Translations under genes and position numbers: made by a program
NCBI RefSeq assembly: GCF_030272615.1
Contig: NC_081406.1
Location: 218,872,997-218,936,996 of the forward strand
DNA length: 64,000 nt
Direction: 5' to 3'
Source of the DNA: Cryptomeria japonica
Lineage: Eukaryota > Streptophyta > Pinopsida > Cupressales > Cupressaceae
Part shown: positions 35,733-47,545 of the stretch, piece after piece
Position numbering within the stretch: the first letter of the stretch is position 1
How the letters are laid out: every line of letters starts with the position of its first letter
Notes under the pieces: generated by a model
The model's input: the letters and a program-made list of their open reading frames with translations, nothing else
Database searches by the model: none
What the model was told of the DNA's origin: nothing

Positions 35733-37465
35733 GCTAGAAACAGAGGTGAAACCAGTGTTTTTACTTGCAAATTATTTTGTCTTCATTCTGTTCTTATATT
35801 CGAGTTTTTCTTTGGTACTAATTCTCTATGCAGCACCTTGGCGTTACGTGTGACGAAGACTAAAAATGAAACTACTAACAAATCTTATGCAGGATGCAAT
35901 CAAAGACTTTTATTAAAAACATCTTGCATGTAATTTTTAAAGTAGTTGCACATTTAATTTCTTAAAGGTTAATGAACACCATGCATGCTTTGTTTTCTTT
36001 TAGTTTGATTGCATGTTTTAACCCTTAGAATTGGGCCTGCCTCCCGATTTGCCTGGCACTTCGCACAAGCATTGGTGAGAGGGAATGACCCAAAGTGGTG
36101 ACGGGCTAAAACCAAGATCTTCCAAACCACTCTAAATAACTGTGGATGCAATGAAAGTTGTAGACAATGGGTGCTAGAATGGTATTGTGACGATTTATTC
36201 GCCAGATCAATACCCACCCAAACGAATGCCCTTACTAGAATCTCTTGTTTTTAGAGGCCAAAATCCTTCTATCTGTTGGCTCAGGCATTGTGATACGTGC
36301 ATGCTGAAGACACCTCTCATGTACTCCTTAGTTAGAGATAGCAAGTTCTTGGGAAGTGATGCCCCTTGAACTCGAAGCTTGGTATGCTTGAGAAGTGAGT
36401 GCACTATAAGGGGGAGCCAGTGCTACCAAGCGTCTAGCTATCTGGCTAAGTGTTGTATTTTATGGTTAGAGGATTCAACAGATATTGCCCTTGCTAGCCA
36501 TAGGATTTGTTGTGAATGAGCATGATTGTCTTGGGTCTAAGTCCAAACATCTTGTCTTTGGTGATTGTCAAAAGTTGAATTATACAATTGTCACAAAACA
36601 TCATTTGTCAAACAAGTCCAAACATTGTCTAAACAAGGTTTTAAAAAAGAGAACATTCGTCCAACAAAGTTCAAAACATTTTCAAAACATCGCTTTCAAA
36701 CACATTGAAAAACTTTGTTTCAAAATTCATGTCACTTTAGGCTAGGTTTCACATAGTCCCACTTAGGTCCTAAAGCATATTGTCATCTCCTTTCATTTTA
36801 GTCCTTTTCATTGCAAGCATCCTTATTTTGCACTTAGGTCCAAGATCATTTTCCCTAAGTTTGCATTTCATTGTCATATCCAAGCTAGATTTCCATTTAG
36901 GTGACATTCCTGCATTATCCTTGTCATGCTAAAATTAGGTCTTGCCTAGGTTGCATTTTGCATATTCCAAGTCATTGGTCTTTGCATATCCTTGTCATTG
37001 TATTGGTATCTTGTCTTGGTTTCATCTTGTCATATCATATCCTTAGATCATTTTCATGTCATATCCTAAGTCATTGTCATAATCATTGCCTTCTTGCATT
37101 TAGTCTCAAAAATTTGGTTTGTCAAACTTAAAAAATCAAAACTTTGGATGATACCCTAAGTTGTTGTTAGGGAGTCTTGACCTTGTCTAAAATTTGTCCT
37201 TTCATTAATATAATTTTTGTCAAACCTAGCTTAGTATCCAAGCATATAGGTGAGACATTGTCAATTTGTCCTATTATCATTTGGTCCTTTGTCCTTTAAG
37301 GTCTTGGCTTCACTCCAACTTCCCAAGGTTGTGTCTTTAGCTTTGCATTTCAAAAGTTTGTCTCCAAAAATTCAAAAAGTACAAAAACATTAAGTTGCAT
37401 TGTCATCCTTTAGGTTGCATTTGTCAATCCCATTAGTTGCATTGCATAGTGACATGTTTGTTGAA
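35733..37465 (+). other. E4 5' internal region without a supported gene
   Basis: AT-rich with many GTCAT/TTGTC repeats from about 36,600 on, resembling the LTR centre. Probably untranslated leader. Confidence 0.5.
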
Positions 37466-40170
37466 ATGAGGTCTCAACCTTCTTATGAAGCCATGTCATC
37501 ACAATTGAGAAATCAATCATGTCAATCCAATCTCTACATGTCTTAGAACTTGGATCAAACTTATCACGATGATGTAAATGTCTAAATACAAAACCTAGAG
37601 GAGAAACTAGCTCAAGAAAAGGAGATTTTGGAACAAAAAGTGAAAAACATTGAGAAGAATAGATCACAAATGTCCAAAATGTTTAGAAAATTTCCAGGTC
37701 GAAATCCAAAAATTGAGCCAATTGATGTAAGATCTCTTATTGAATGATCAGACATACAAGCTCTCCTCTCACAAATAGAGATGATGAAACAATTTCAAGA
37801 AAAGAGACAACAACATTATGTGCCTTCACAACAAGAACAAGAAGGTGTTTACTATCAATCATATTTTAAATCATCACAACCAATTGTTCAACAACTCCAA
37901 CATTTCCAACAAACACAACCAATGGTCCAACATATTCAACCAACACAACCAATGGACCAATTTCAACAATATGTCCAACCAACTATACAATGTCCACAAA
38001 TAGTTCAACCAATGGTGGAATATCAACTAGTTCAATCAACATATCAATGTCAACAACCACAACCAAACATTCAAAAACAAAGGTTGCAGCACACACCAAG
38101 CCAAATTTTGAACATGTCAAACCAATTTGATCAACATCTAGTCCAATATCAAAACATGACATCAAACCAGAACCAACTCCTTTCCAAACAAGTTCAAATT
38201 CTAGATACAAATATGTCAAAACCTTGAAAGAAAGGTGGCTTTATTGCAAGGATCTTAAGGAAATTACCAAGTGACTTCTTTGAGGAAGATCAAAATAATA
38301 CACTTATGTCTAGCAATGCCTCATCCGCCCACAAACAAATTGACTCTCCAGTGGCATCTATCCTTACACCTTTAGAAGTTTCATAGGAACCTTCCATATT
38401 GTCCTCATCAAACAATACACCCAAGGATGAAATTATCCAAGGGCTATCCATAATTGATTGCCAAGATAATCCAATTCATGATGCACATCCTTGTCATGTT
38501 TTAGAAATACAAGACCCAATGCCACCATGCACTTTATTGCCATTACCTGTTTTAGAGGACCCCATTAGAAGTCCTTCTTCCTCATGTTCAAGCATTGATT
38601 CCTTGCCAAAATCCATCACAAATGTTCAAAGTGCATTTCCTTCATGCCAAAACATTGATTCCTTGTTAGAATCCCCCATGCATATCCAAAGTCCAACCCC
38701 ATGTCAAGAGGATAATTTAGAGCATGAAGAAACGTGTCTTAAAATAGATGAAGATCAAGATCTTGAAACCTTATCATCCCATCCAATTGTTGACCAAGAT
38801 CCCATTTCCCCAGACACTCGCAATGATTCACTTCTTCCTATCAATTCTATCCATGAACACAATGTCCTTTCAAATCCCATTGACATTCCACTTCCTAAGA
38901 AAGATCAAGATATCCCTTCCATCCTTTCTGATGATCCCATTGAAAGTAAAGAGAAAAGCAACTTTAAAGAGGATTCCAATGATCTTCCTCCTTGTCAAGA
39001 TCAAATTATTCCTTTAAATCCTCCACAAGATCCACTTGTTCCTCCATCTCCACATCCTAATCCAGCATATCCACTCCAAGATCACATTTCTTTTGAGGAT
39101 CCCATTATTTCTCCCATTCCATCTATTGAAGAGCCTGTCATTGAACCATGTCCACTACACAATCCTAGTCCCCCACATGATCCTAATCCCCCTCATGATT
39201 CTAACATGTCAGTGCAAGATGTTCATGAACCCTCAACATGCATAATGGGTTCTTCCACTTTGGTGCAATCCGATCCACTTCAAGATCTCATTATTTCTCT
39301 CATATCATATCCACCTCATAATGGACTCGTGTCTTCTTCCCAAAGAAAAGAGTATCCTACAAGTCAAGATATTCATAAAGGAAAAGGAGTAGACCTTAAC
39401 AAGAAAGAACTCCTCAATATGAAAGAAGATCTTAAGGGTCATGTCTACACAACTCACTCTCAAGACGTTGGTATCCCTCCATCAAAATCAAAACATACAC
39501 CTTCCCCATCATACTTTCCATCCATCTTAGGTCCTTATATCCCTTCCTCCTCTATGCAAGGTCAGCAAAGGCAAACATCCTTGAGTAAATTTCATCAACC
39601 CAAAAGAACTCCATTTCATTCCTTTCCATCCATGCATTCCTTTCCCCCTCCAAGCAATTTGGATGCCAAGCATAAAATTCATAAGTCTAGAATCCACATG
39701 TATTCAAGGATCAACATGTCCAATATAATCGACATGTCAAAACAAAGAACAAATTGATCTATAAAGAAAAATAAATATCCAAAAGACCACAAAGGCCCAC
39801 TGAGAAAAATAAAGAAAAGTCAAAATATATATGGGTTCCTAAATCCCTTGTGCAAGCAATGCACTCCAAGGAACCACAAAAGCATGAAAAATCAAAAACC
39901 ATGTGGATACCTAAGCGGCTCCTTGAAGCACAAAATCCTAAAGAAACATTCAACTTGGCATCTAAAATTGCTATTCCTCTATTCAAACCTCTCAAATCTA
40001 TTCCTCCATCACCTTCATCATCCATTTTGGGCTCTTATGTCCCAAAATCCCAAGCTATTCCTCCATCCAAATCTCACAATTTGAGATACATCTTTCCTCC
40101 ATTAGTCCATCACCCCTCAAGGTGTGTACCAATGTCAATCTTGCCAACATTTCTATCCACTCAAGCATAG
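37466..40170 (+). pseudogene. E4 ORF: Gln/Pro-rich protein of unknown function
   Basis: About 900 codons. The start chosen is ATG 37466 (MRSQPSYEAMSSQLRNQ), the first ATG upstream of the long frame. A short coiled coil (EEKLAQEKEILEQKVKN) is followed by a Gln-rich tract (QPMVQHIQPTQPMDQFQQYV) and then by a Pro/Asp/Ser-rich region with repeats of the type PPHDPNPPHDSN. After a frameshift near 39757 come two copies of an EKSK..W(V/I)PK.L..A motif and a basic end. Only a few stops interrupt it (for example 37541, 38225, 38384). Position suggests a Gag replacement; no zinc knuckle or enzyme is seen. Confidence 0.65.
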
Positions 40171-42533
40171 TTCTTCCAATACCCTATCCATTATCCAATG
40201 TATATATTCCATCCTTCGATCCCTTTGATCCCATCCATTGCATAAATCCTTGCCTTAGTTTCATCTCATTTTCCATGTCCTTATCCTACCAACATCTTTG
40301 AGCATGTTTTTAAAGGTACTGGTCCATTTTTTTTTCAAGGCTACTATCCAAACAAAAAGATGTTTGAGTCCTTCTTCCATCCCCTATCATGTGTCCATCT
40401 TCTATTGAAAAAGTCAAAATACAAAAAAAAAAAAAAAAGACAAAAAAAGAAAAAAAAACGTAATGCAAAAAATAATTTGTCCACTGGTGAAAACCTAGCA
40501 AACGGGCACTTTGGGAAAGTACCATGATAAAAACCTGGTAAAAAGGCATCATGTGTAATCTATGAACTTCTTTCACACCACACTTGGGGGCAAGTTTCCC
40601 CCTTCATATCCTATTGCCCTTCATTATCCTATCATACCATGTCATTACCCTTCATATCCTATTGTCCCTCATGTCCAGTTTCCCTTCCACCTTTGATCTT
40701 GACAAGGCTGCAGATCTTCATGATCATCATGCATCTTGTTTGTAGCTTTTAGTCCATCATAGCTTTTGGTTTTTATCCATTTTCTTATTATAACCTTTCA
40801 TCCATATTCCCTGGCTTATTGCAACATTCTACCACTATCCCTTAACCTATCACGACCTTTAGTCCATGTCCCTTATCCATTCTTGGTCTTGCTTATCCTA
40901 TCCATATCTTATCACTATCCATACACTCTTTTTCATTCCTTGATCTTGATCTGACATAAGGATGCAAAATTTAAACATGGTTTCAAAAACCTCTTGACAT
41001 ATCCCTCATGCCATGTTCCTGCTTTACATTGTCATATCCAGTCTCTTGTCCCATCACACAATAGCCCTTGAAAATTGCTTCTGTATTGTCTCCATAATAA
41101 AAGGCCTTTATCTTCCCTCTATCCACCAACATTTCAGAAAGCCTATTTATTCACTTGTCATATTCCTTCCCTTGCTAGACATTGGGGGCAAAAATCATAA
41201 AAATCGAAAAATGTCCTGAAATAAAAAAAAAAAATTGAAAAAAATCCTGAAAACATTCAAAAACATCAAAAAAACCATGTGTTCATTTTCAGCTAAAATG
41301 TCCTGAAAAAATCCCTAAAAATTAAATAATGTCCTGAAAAAAAAATCCAAAAAAAATCGAATAATGCCTTGAAAAAATCCAAAAAAAATCAAATAATGTC
41401 TTGAAAAAAATCCAAAAAAACCACATAATGTCCTGAAAAAATCCCTAAAAAATAAAATAAAGTCCTGAAAAAAATGAGCCAAAAAAAATTAAACAAACCT
41501 CGAAATTCCTACAAAGTGAAAAACATCAAAATCTAAAAACAATTTCTTTGGCATTTTGCATTTTGTCAATAAATGGTACCCTCTGTGCATAGACAAATCG
41601 ATCAAACATTTGTGTAGACAACAAATAGATAACATGTTACAACATTGTGCTTTAACTGAAATCACGTGTTAACAGATGAACTTTTCAATCAAACCAGACA
41701 TTCAAATTGATCAAAATTGTCATATCAATCAATCAACATCAATATCATTTGTCCTTGTCACTATTATCATGGGTCTTATGCAGGGTATGGTATACTCAAA
41801 ACCAGATTGTGTCTTTTCTTAGACGGGGTACCACATTCCTTGAAACCAGACAGCATGATCATTCTTGTTTTTCACTTTTGACAATGATGATCAAAATTTT
41901 TGTTTGACTTGGTTGAATTTGTGCGTCTTATCTTTTTATTGATTTATCTTTGGCTTTGATCATGTTCCTATGTTGCTCGATGATGTCACTATGTGATTTA
42001 GAGTGACTGGGATGGTTCATGGTCCCTTTCCTTGTTTACTGTTTGTGGAATGTTGTCACAAACTGGGGCAACTATATCATTGGGTGTCTATGATAAGTAC
42101 GTTTGCTTTATGAATGCCGCACATACCTCGACCCTTGATGTATGCACCCTAGGATGATTCACTCATTCCTTGTGTGCGATATTTCTGTCTTTTGCAAAAG
42201 GGGTTGCGTTCCAGCTCTGGCCTTCAATGCCATGATGCTCTGCATCCACTTTGCTACATTAAATAAAGGTTCTCACCTACTTATGTGCATTTGTGAAAGC
42301 AAGTTTTCCTTCATCTCTAACTGTCCTCTATCTAATTTCTGCTTACTAACATTTCTTCTATCAGTCTTGGCAGTCCGTTCGAACCTATCATCTTCTATCA
42401 TTCTTATCGATCAATTGGCCTCTTTTCTGGATTTTTCCAGCCAATTCCTTGAGGGGACATGCGTATGTCATTGTTATTGTCTGGGGCATTTTCATTATTG
42501 TTCTTTGAAATAATGCTTAGAATCGCATTGTCT
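40171..42533 (+). other. E4 3' internal region
   Basis: No supported gene. Holds A-rich tracts (about 40421-40460), a GGGGGCAAGTTTCCCCC inverted repeat near 40586 and the minisatellite listed separately. Confidence 0.55.
41205..41500 (+). repeat. A-rich minisatellite
   Basis: About eight imperfect copies of a unit like AATGTCCTGAAAAAAATCC followed by AAAAAAATCAAAT, period about 35 bp. Confidence 0.8.
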
Positions 42534-42548
42534 CAAAGAGGGGCAAAA
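42534..42548 (+). other. E4 polypurine tract
   Basis: CAAAGAGGGGCAAAA abuts the 3' LTR start TGTAGACGTC. Confidence 0.85.
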
Positions 42549-43924
42549 TGTAGACGTCTAAAAATGGTCAACGCTTGTGGAGTCATACTTTAACATTTGC
42601 GCATTGCCTTATTTTAGGGTTCTTGCGTCGCATTAACATTTCTTCTATGTTGCGCACTTGGTCTTTATCATTTGCGAGCATTGAGTCCTTCTTCGACATT
42701 CCTCATTTTTATCGCTTTCGAATTAGGGTTTTGTCCTCTTGTCAATCTTGTCATTTTGCAATCGATTTGTCATCGATCCTTGTCCTGGTCAATCTTGTCA
42801 TTTTGCGATCAATTTGTCATCGATCGTTGTCCTTTTCAATTGTGTCAATTTGGATCAATTAGTCATTGTTCCTCGTCAATTGGCACCTATCAATTTGGTC
42901 TCTTTATCAATCTTGGTCATTTTGTCAACCAATCTCAATCGTTTATCGACATTGGTGCTTTGTCAATCAAAATCATGATCGAATCGACATTAATTTCTTG
43001 TTGTCTTGACCTAATTCCTTGTCCTCTTATTTTTAGGATTTTATGATTTATTCATTTAATCTTGATTGTCATTTTCCCTCTAGGTTAAATAATTTATTTA
43101 TTTATCCTAAGTCTTCTTGTCACAATTTAATATTTATTTAATTGGCTAATTAATCCCCCCATTTTTTGTGAATTAATTAATGAATGAAAAATTATTAATT
43201 AATTCACCTAATTTTCTAATTTCATCAATTTCTAATTTCCTAATTTCCAATTCATCATTTCTAACCTTATTTACTAATTGCTCCTAATTCCTAATTTTCT
43301 ATTTCTCCTATTTTCTTCAATTTTTCTAATATTTCCCCTAATTTCATGGGAATGGCATTTCAATCTTGTCATAATTTGTCATAATTTTTGTCAATCAATC
43401 TTGCATGTCAATCTTGTCATAATTTGTCATGCATTTTGCATAGCAACCTTGTCATAATTTGTCATAATTTTGTCAATCAATCAATCTTGCATAAAAAATG
43501 TCAATTTTGTCATAATTTGTCATATTTGTCATTCTTGATTTGAAATTTTCTTTCAAATCTCTTCATGCTAATCTTGTCATCTCTCCAATTTGTCTATAAA
43601 TTGGATGATTTTCTTCAGTCATGGAGAATCAATCACACTTCTAGTATCCTTATGCTGCCATTTCATCTTGTCAATCTTGCTTTCATACTATGCTTCTGCA
43701 CTTGTAGGTGAGATCCACAAACAAAGTAATTTGAAGGAGAAAGAAGGACAGTGGAAAATTGTGGAGGAGATATTCGCGTTTGTAATGGTTTGCATTTGGT
43801 TTGATTATCTTGTCTTCATATCTCTATTGAATGTTTTTAGGATTTCTTATCATTGCAATCTAGTTTTTGTGATTGAGCTAGTTTAATGTCTATTTCTTTG
43901 ATGATTTCCAAATTGCTATCTACA
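42549..43924 (+). repeat. E4 3' LTR
   Basis: 1,376 bp matching the 5' LTR apart from the extra segment near 42897-42957. Confidence 0.95.
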
Positions 43925-43929
43925 CTTGA

Positions 43930-46900
43930 AATTGTGAAGGAAGATGATAGCTTAAGTGTATTTTCACAAATACCTAAAGGGGTAGTATATGCTGAAGACC
44001 CTAGAATGGATATACACTGACATATTGATGAACTAGGTGATGAGAAAATTAAGAATATGTATGAATCTAGAAATGTCAAACCTGAACATAAGATAATAGA
44101 AACCCTAGGTTTCATTGAAATTCTCAATATCCTAGATTTCCCCAAGGATATCATAAGGATAGTATTAAGCAGAGTACATGGTGAATTTTTCTGGTTGGAC
44201 TCAGTTCATAAAATCACAAAAGAGCCAGTAAAGGTTGTGATAGGGTTGCCCTCCACCAGAAACAAACTTGACAAAACTAAGAAGGTCTCAAATGATCTAG
44301 TGACAAACCTAACCGGTGCAACATTTGATAAGAGATCACTAAGGGTAAATGATGTGAAGGATACAAATATCATATTTATTAGTATGATCTTAGGTTACAA
44401 GACTACACATGCAAATAGGTTAAACTTAGTTCTAGCCTATCTATTAAGAGTGCCTATGATATGGTAAATGATAATGCAAGGATAGATATATGTGAATGGC
44501 TTAAAGATGAACTAACAGACAATTTAGCAAAGATCAAAAGGAAAAAGAAAGGAACATTTAGATTTGGAAACCTACTTGTTTGTCTGATGCTATATATAAC
44601 CAAACAAGTACCCGGTATTGACACCAAAGATTTTGGATATGATATACCGATAGGAAAACAACTATTAGAATTGCTAAACAATATGGGAGAGAACAAGGAG
44701 AAAACCATAAATGAGTAGTTTCAAGCACTAAAAGCTCAAATGAAAACAAGAGTAAGGTTATCACAAGCTATTGTGGATAAGTACCAAAAGGAAATATGTT
44801 TTGTAATAAAGAAAGATGAAATTTGGATGGAGGCAGTTGTTCCTAGAACCATATGGGTTACTGAAATGGGGTATGAGACTGATGACAACATAATAGAAAC
44901 CTATGCAAAAGCCCTCCTAGAAGCTCCTAAGGAACCTGAAGAAGAAGTATTTGGTAATGTTGAAACTATAGAAAGTCAAATTCAATCAAGGAAAAGAGTT
45001 AAAAGGGTTGAGGCAACTGTTAGAAAAGGAACCTGGTAGGCAAAAGCTATTAAAGAAGATGTGCTAAAGCAAACCAGTATAACTGAAGGTGAGTTGGAAG
45101 CACTCCAATCGAAAACACGCCTTTCATCGATTGGAACTTCTTCAGAAAGTGACATACCTACAATATTCAAGAGAGTTGAGAGGAAAAGAAAACCTTCACT
45201 GGCACCTTCTCCTACACCAAAAGGATAGAAGCAACAGGTAGTAAGGCCCCCAACAAATAAATTAACTACAAAGAAAAAGAAGTTGACTCCTAAGAAGAAG
45301 TCAAAACAAACTACAACCCCTATTGATAAATTACTAAATGAAATTACTAGGGATGACAAGTTGAAGAATATTAGCAAACTGTATAACACACTATCCACTG
45401 ATGATAAAGAAAGAGTAGAGAACAGTGTAATATTACACTTAGATATTTTCAAGAAATTTTTTATGCAAGTTGTTGATGAAATACCGACAGATCTGTATAA
45501 TAGACTAGAAGCTAGAAGGCTAGCTATTATTGAGCTTGATAAGAAAATAAAGATTGAAAAACTACTTGCAGTGCACCCTGTTAACTCACCTGATGAGATA
45601 GATCAATTAATCTTTGAGGCTAACCGGTTAGTATTCTCAACTGCTAACTGACATATAGCACTGATGGCAGGAAGAGTGAATCAGATAACAGAGGAAACAA
45701 TAGATACATGGGATATATTCCTGGTAGAAAAGGAGAAATAGGAAGAATATCAAAAACCTAAAACCTTCAAGCTATATCAAAAGGATAGGGACAAAGGAAA
45801 AGGTAAGGTTGGTGGACCTCCCAGTATAAAGATAACATACAATCTACCCCCACCACCTTTAGATACTCCACCGATAGACATTCCTTAAAATCAACTGGCA
45901 ACAAAGAGTATGAAGACAACACATGAGGATACAAATCCTAATTTTGAGGTGTTGTACACAATGAATATCGACACTCAGGAAGTCAACATTGTGGTTGATA
46001 AGGAAATAAGTGAGAAAAGAGATGTGGCAATTGAGCCATTGGTAGAAGACACAATAGTTGAGACAAATGTTAAAGATACAGTTGGAGACATTGAAATTGG
46101 GAGTTAGCAACAAATTGAACAGGCAACAGATACATGAAAAGCTAATAGCACTGGTGTACATAATGTATCCATTGAGCAACTGACAATTGATATCAATGAA
46201 ACATTTGTTGAGATACCAACTGTAGACATTTCAGGAGCAAGCACGGAGAAACCAGTAGAACATACAGAGTCACAAACAGAAAATCCGATAGTGGATACCA
46301 CTGAAAAATCATCAGAGGCACCATCAGAGAAACCATCAGTAGAGAGTACAAAGAAATAGGTAGAACAATAGGTTCATTCACAATTACATTTAGAGACAGT
46401 GCCATCGGCTACAACTAAAAGACCTAAACCTTTGGTAGTTGAAATGCAAACACAAATTGATCCTCCAGTGAAAGAGGAAAGCAATGATATTATCACCATC
46501 GGTGGATTGCAAATTGTGAAGATAGTTGGACAAATGTCCGGAACTTCCATTTCTGAATTCCAACCAACAAATGTGACAGAGGTATTGCTAGATTCAATTA
46601 AGAAAATAACAGATTGTAATGCACTAGCATATAAGTCTATTGATAACACCATACCAATTTTGAAGATGATTGCACCCAAGTGTAACATAGAGAATAAAGA
46701 TTCTTTAGGACAATTAGACACATCGTCTAAATTCATCACCGGTAACCTAATCACTATTGATCAAATAAATGAGGATACTTTTAAGGAAAGGAGGATAAAA
46801 GAAAAAGAGAAATTCTTTATGGAAATTGTGAATAAGAACAAAGAGGAGATGGATACTCTTTTACCGGAACTCAATGAAATAATTTTTGACCTCAAGAAAT

Positions 46901-47343
46901 TGTACAGGGATACATGCAAAATAGATGTATTAAGAGAAGATCTTGACAATGAAATCAGAAAGACATAGGATAAGATTAACAATATTGCTAACAGTTTGAT
47001 TGGAACATCAGATTCATTTTTGGAATTAGAGAAGAAAATTGCAAAGCAGGAAGAGAAAATCAGGAATTTGGAAAATGAAAAACAAAGAATAAAGGACAAA
47101 GAAAAGGACTTAAAATGCAGACTTGATCCAAGACTAGAGTATCTTATTTCTTTGAGAAAAGAAAAATCTGAGGCTCTGGTTCTCAGACTAAAGACACCAG
47201 AAGAGAAAATGCACATACTCATTGGTACAGTGCAGAGAACCCATGAGACTATAAAAGACAGTAAAACTTTTAGCAACGACATAAATTTAATTTTGACAAA
47301 TATTTTTCAGATTGTAACCCACCGGTTACAAGAATCCAGGTAG
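43930..47343 (+). pseudogene. E3 ORF2, main part
   Basis: Continues ORF2 from codon 31 to a TAG at 47341; with the N-terminal piece it is about 1,170 codons. Motifs in order: VLSRVHGEFFWLD, ITKEPVKVVIGLPST, LRVNDV, DICEWLKDELTDN, GTFRFGNLLVCLMLY, IWMEAVVPRTIWVTEMGYE, a Lys-rich basic region near 45240-45310, RLEARRLAIIELDKK...EIDQLI, an acidic Thr-rich linker, and a long C-terminal coiled coil (46790-47130, EKEKFF...EKKIAKQEEKIRNLENEK). One single-base deletion lies near 44428, and about ten in-frame stops occur, including 44018, 45037 and 46966. Same family as E2 ORF2; unknown function. A structural or packaging role is a guess. Confidence 0.8.
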
Positions 47344-47545
47344 AACTCCATTGACAGCGAATGAAAACCTTTGTCATTGATGTCAAAGGGGGAGTAGAGG
47401 CTATAAGAAAAATGATCAGCAGATGGCTCATCAACTCAGGGGGAACTCATATTTTTTTGGTAAGACAATTTTGGCAAACTCATTTTTGGATGACACTTTT
47501 TGGATTTTTCTCATAAGTGTTGCCATCAATGCCAAAGGGGGAGAT
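47344..47545 (+). other. E3 3' noncoding region with repeated polypurine tracts
   Basis: CAAAGGGGGAGTAG at 47383, a TCAGGGGGAACTC tract near 47437 and the main PPT GCCAAAGGGGGAGAT at 47531-47545. GTTGCCATCAATG at 47519-47531 pairs with CATTGATGTCAAC at 47598-47610 inside the LTR (one mismatch). Confidence 0.85.

Larger units (their letters stand above)
34128..43924 (+). mobile_element. E4: large LTR retrotransposon derivative without pol
   Basis: 9.8-kb element, LTRs 34128-35455 and 42549-43924, both beginning TGTAGAC and ending ATCTACA. The flanks are CCTGA (34123-34127) and CTTGA (43925-43929), a 5-bp TSD with one substitution. PPT CAAAGAGGGGCAAAA at 42534-42548. The 7-kb interior encodes one Gln/Pro-rich protein and no protease, integrase or RT. 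The TGTAGAC start and the AGAGGGGCAAAA PPT are shared with E9 at the right end of the window, so E9 may be a related element. Confidence 0.92.
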
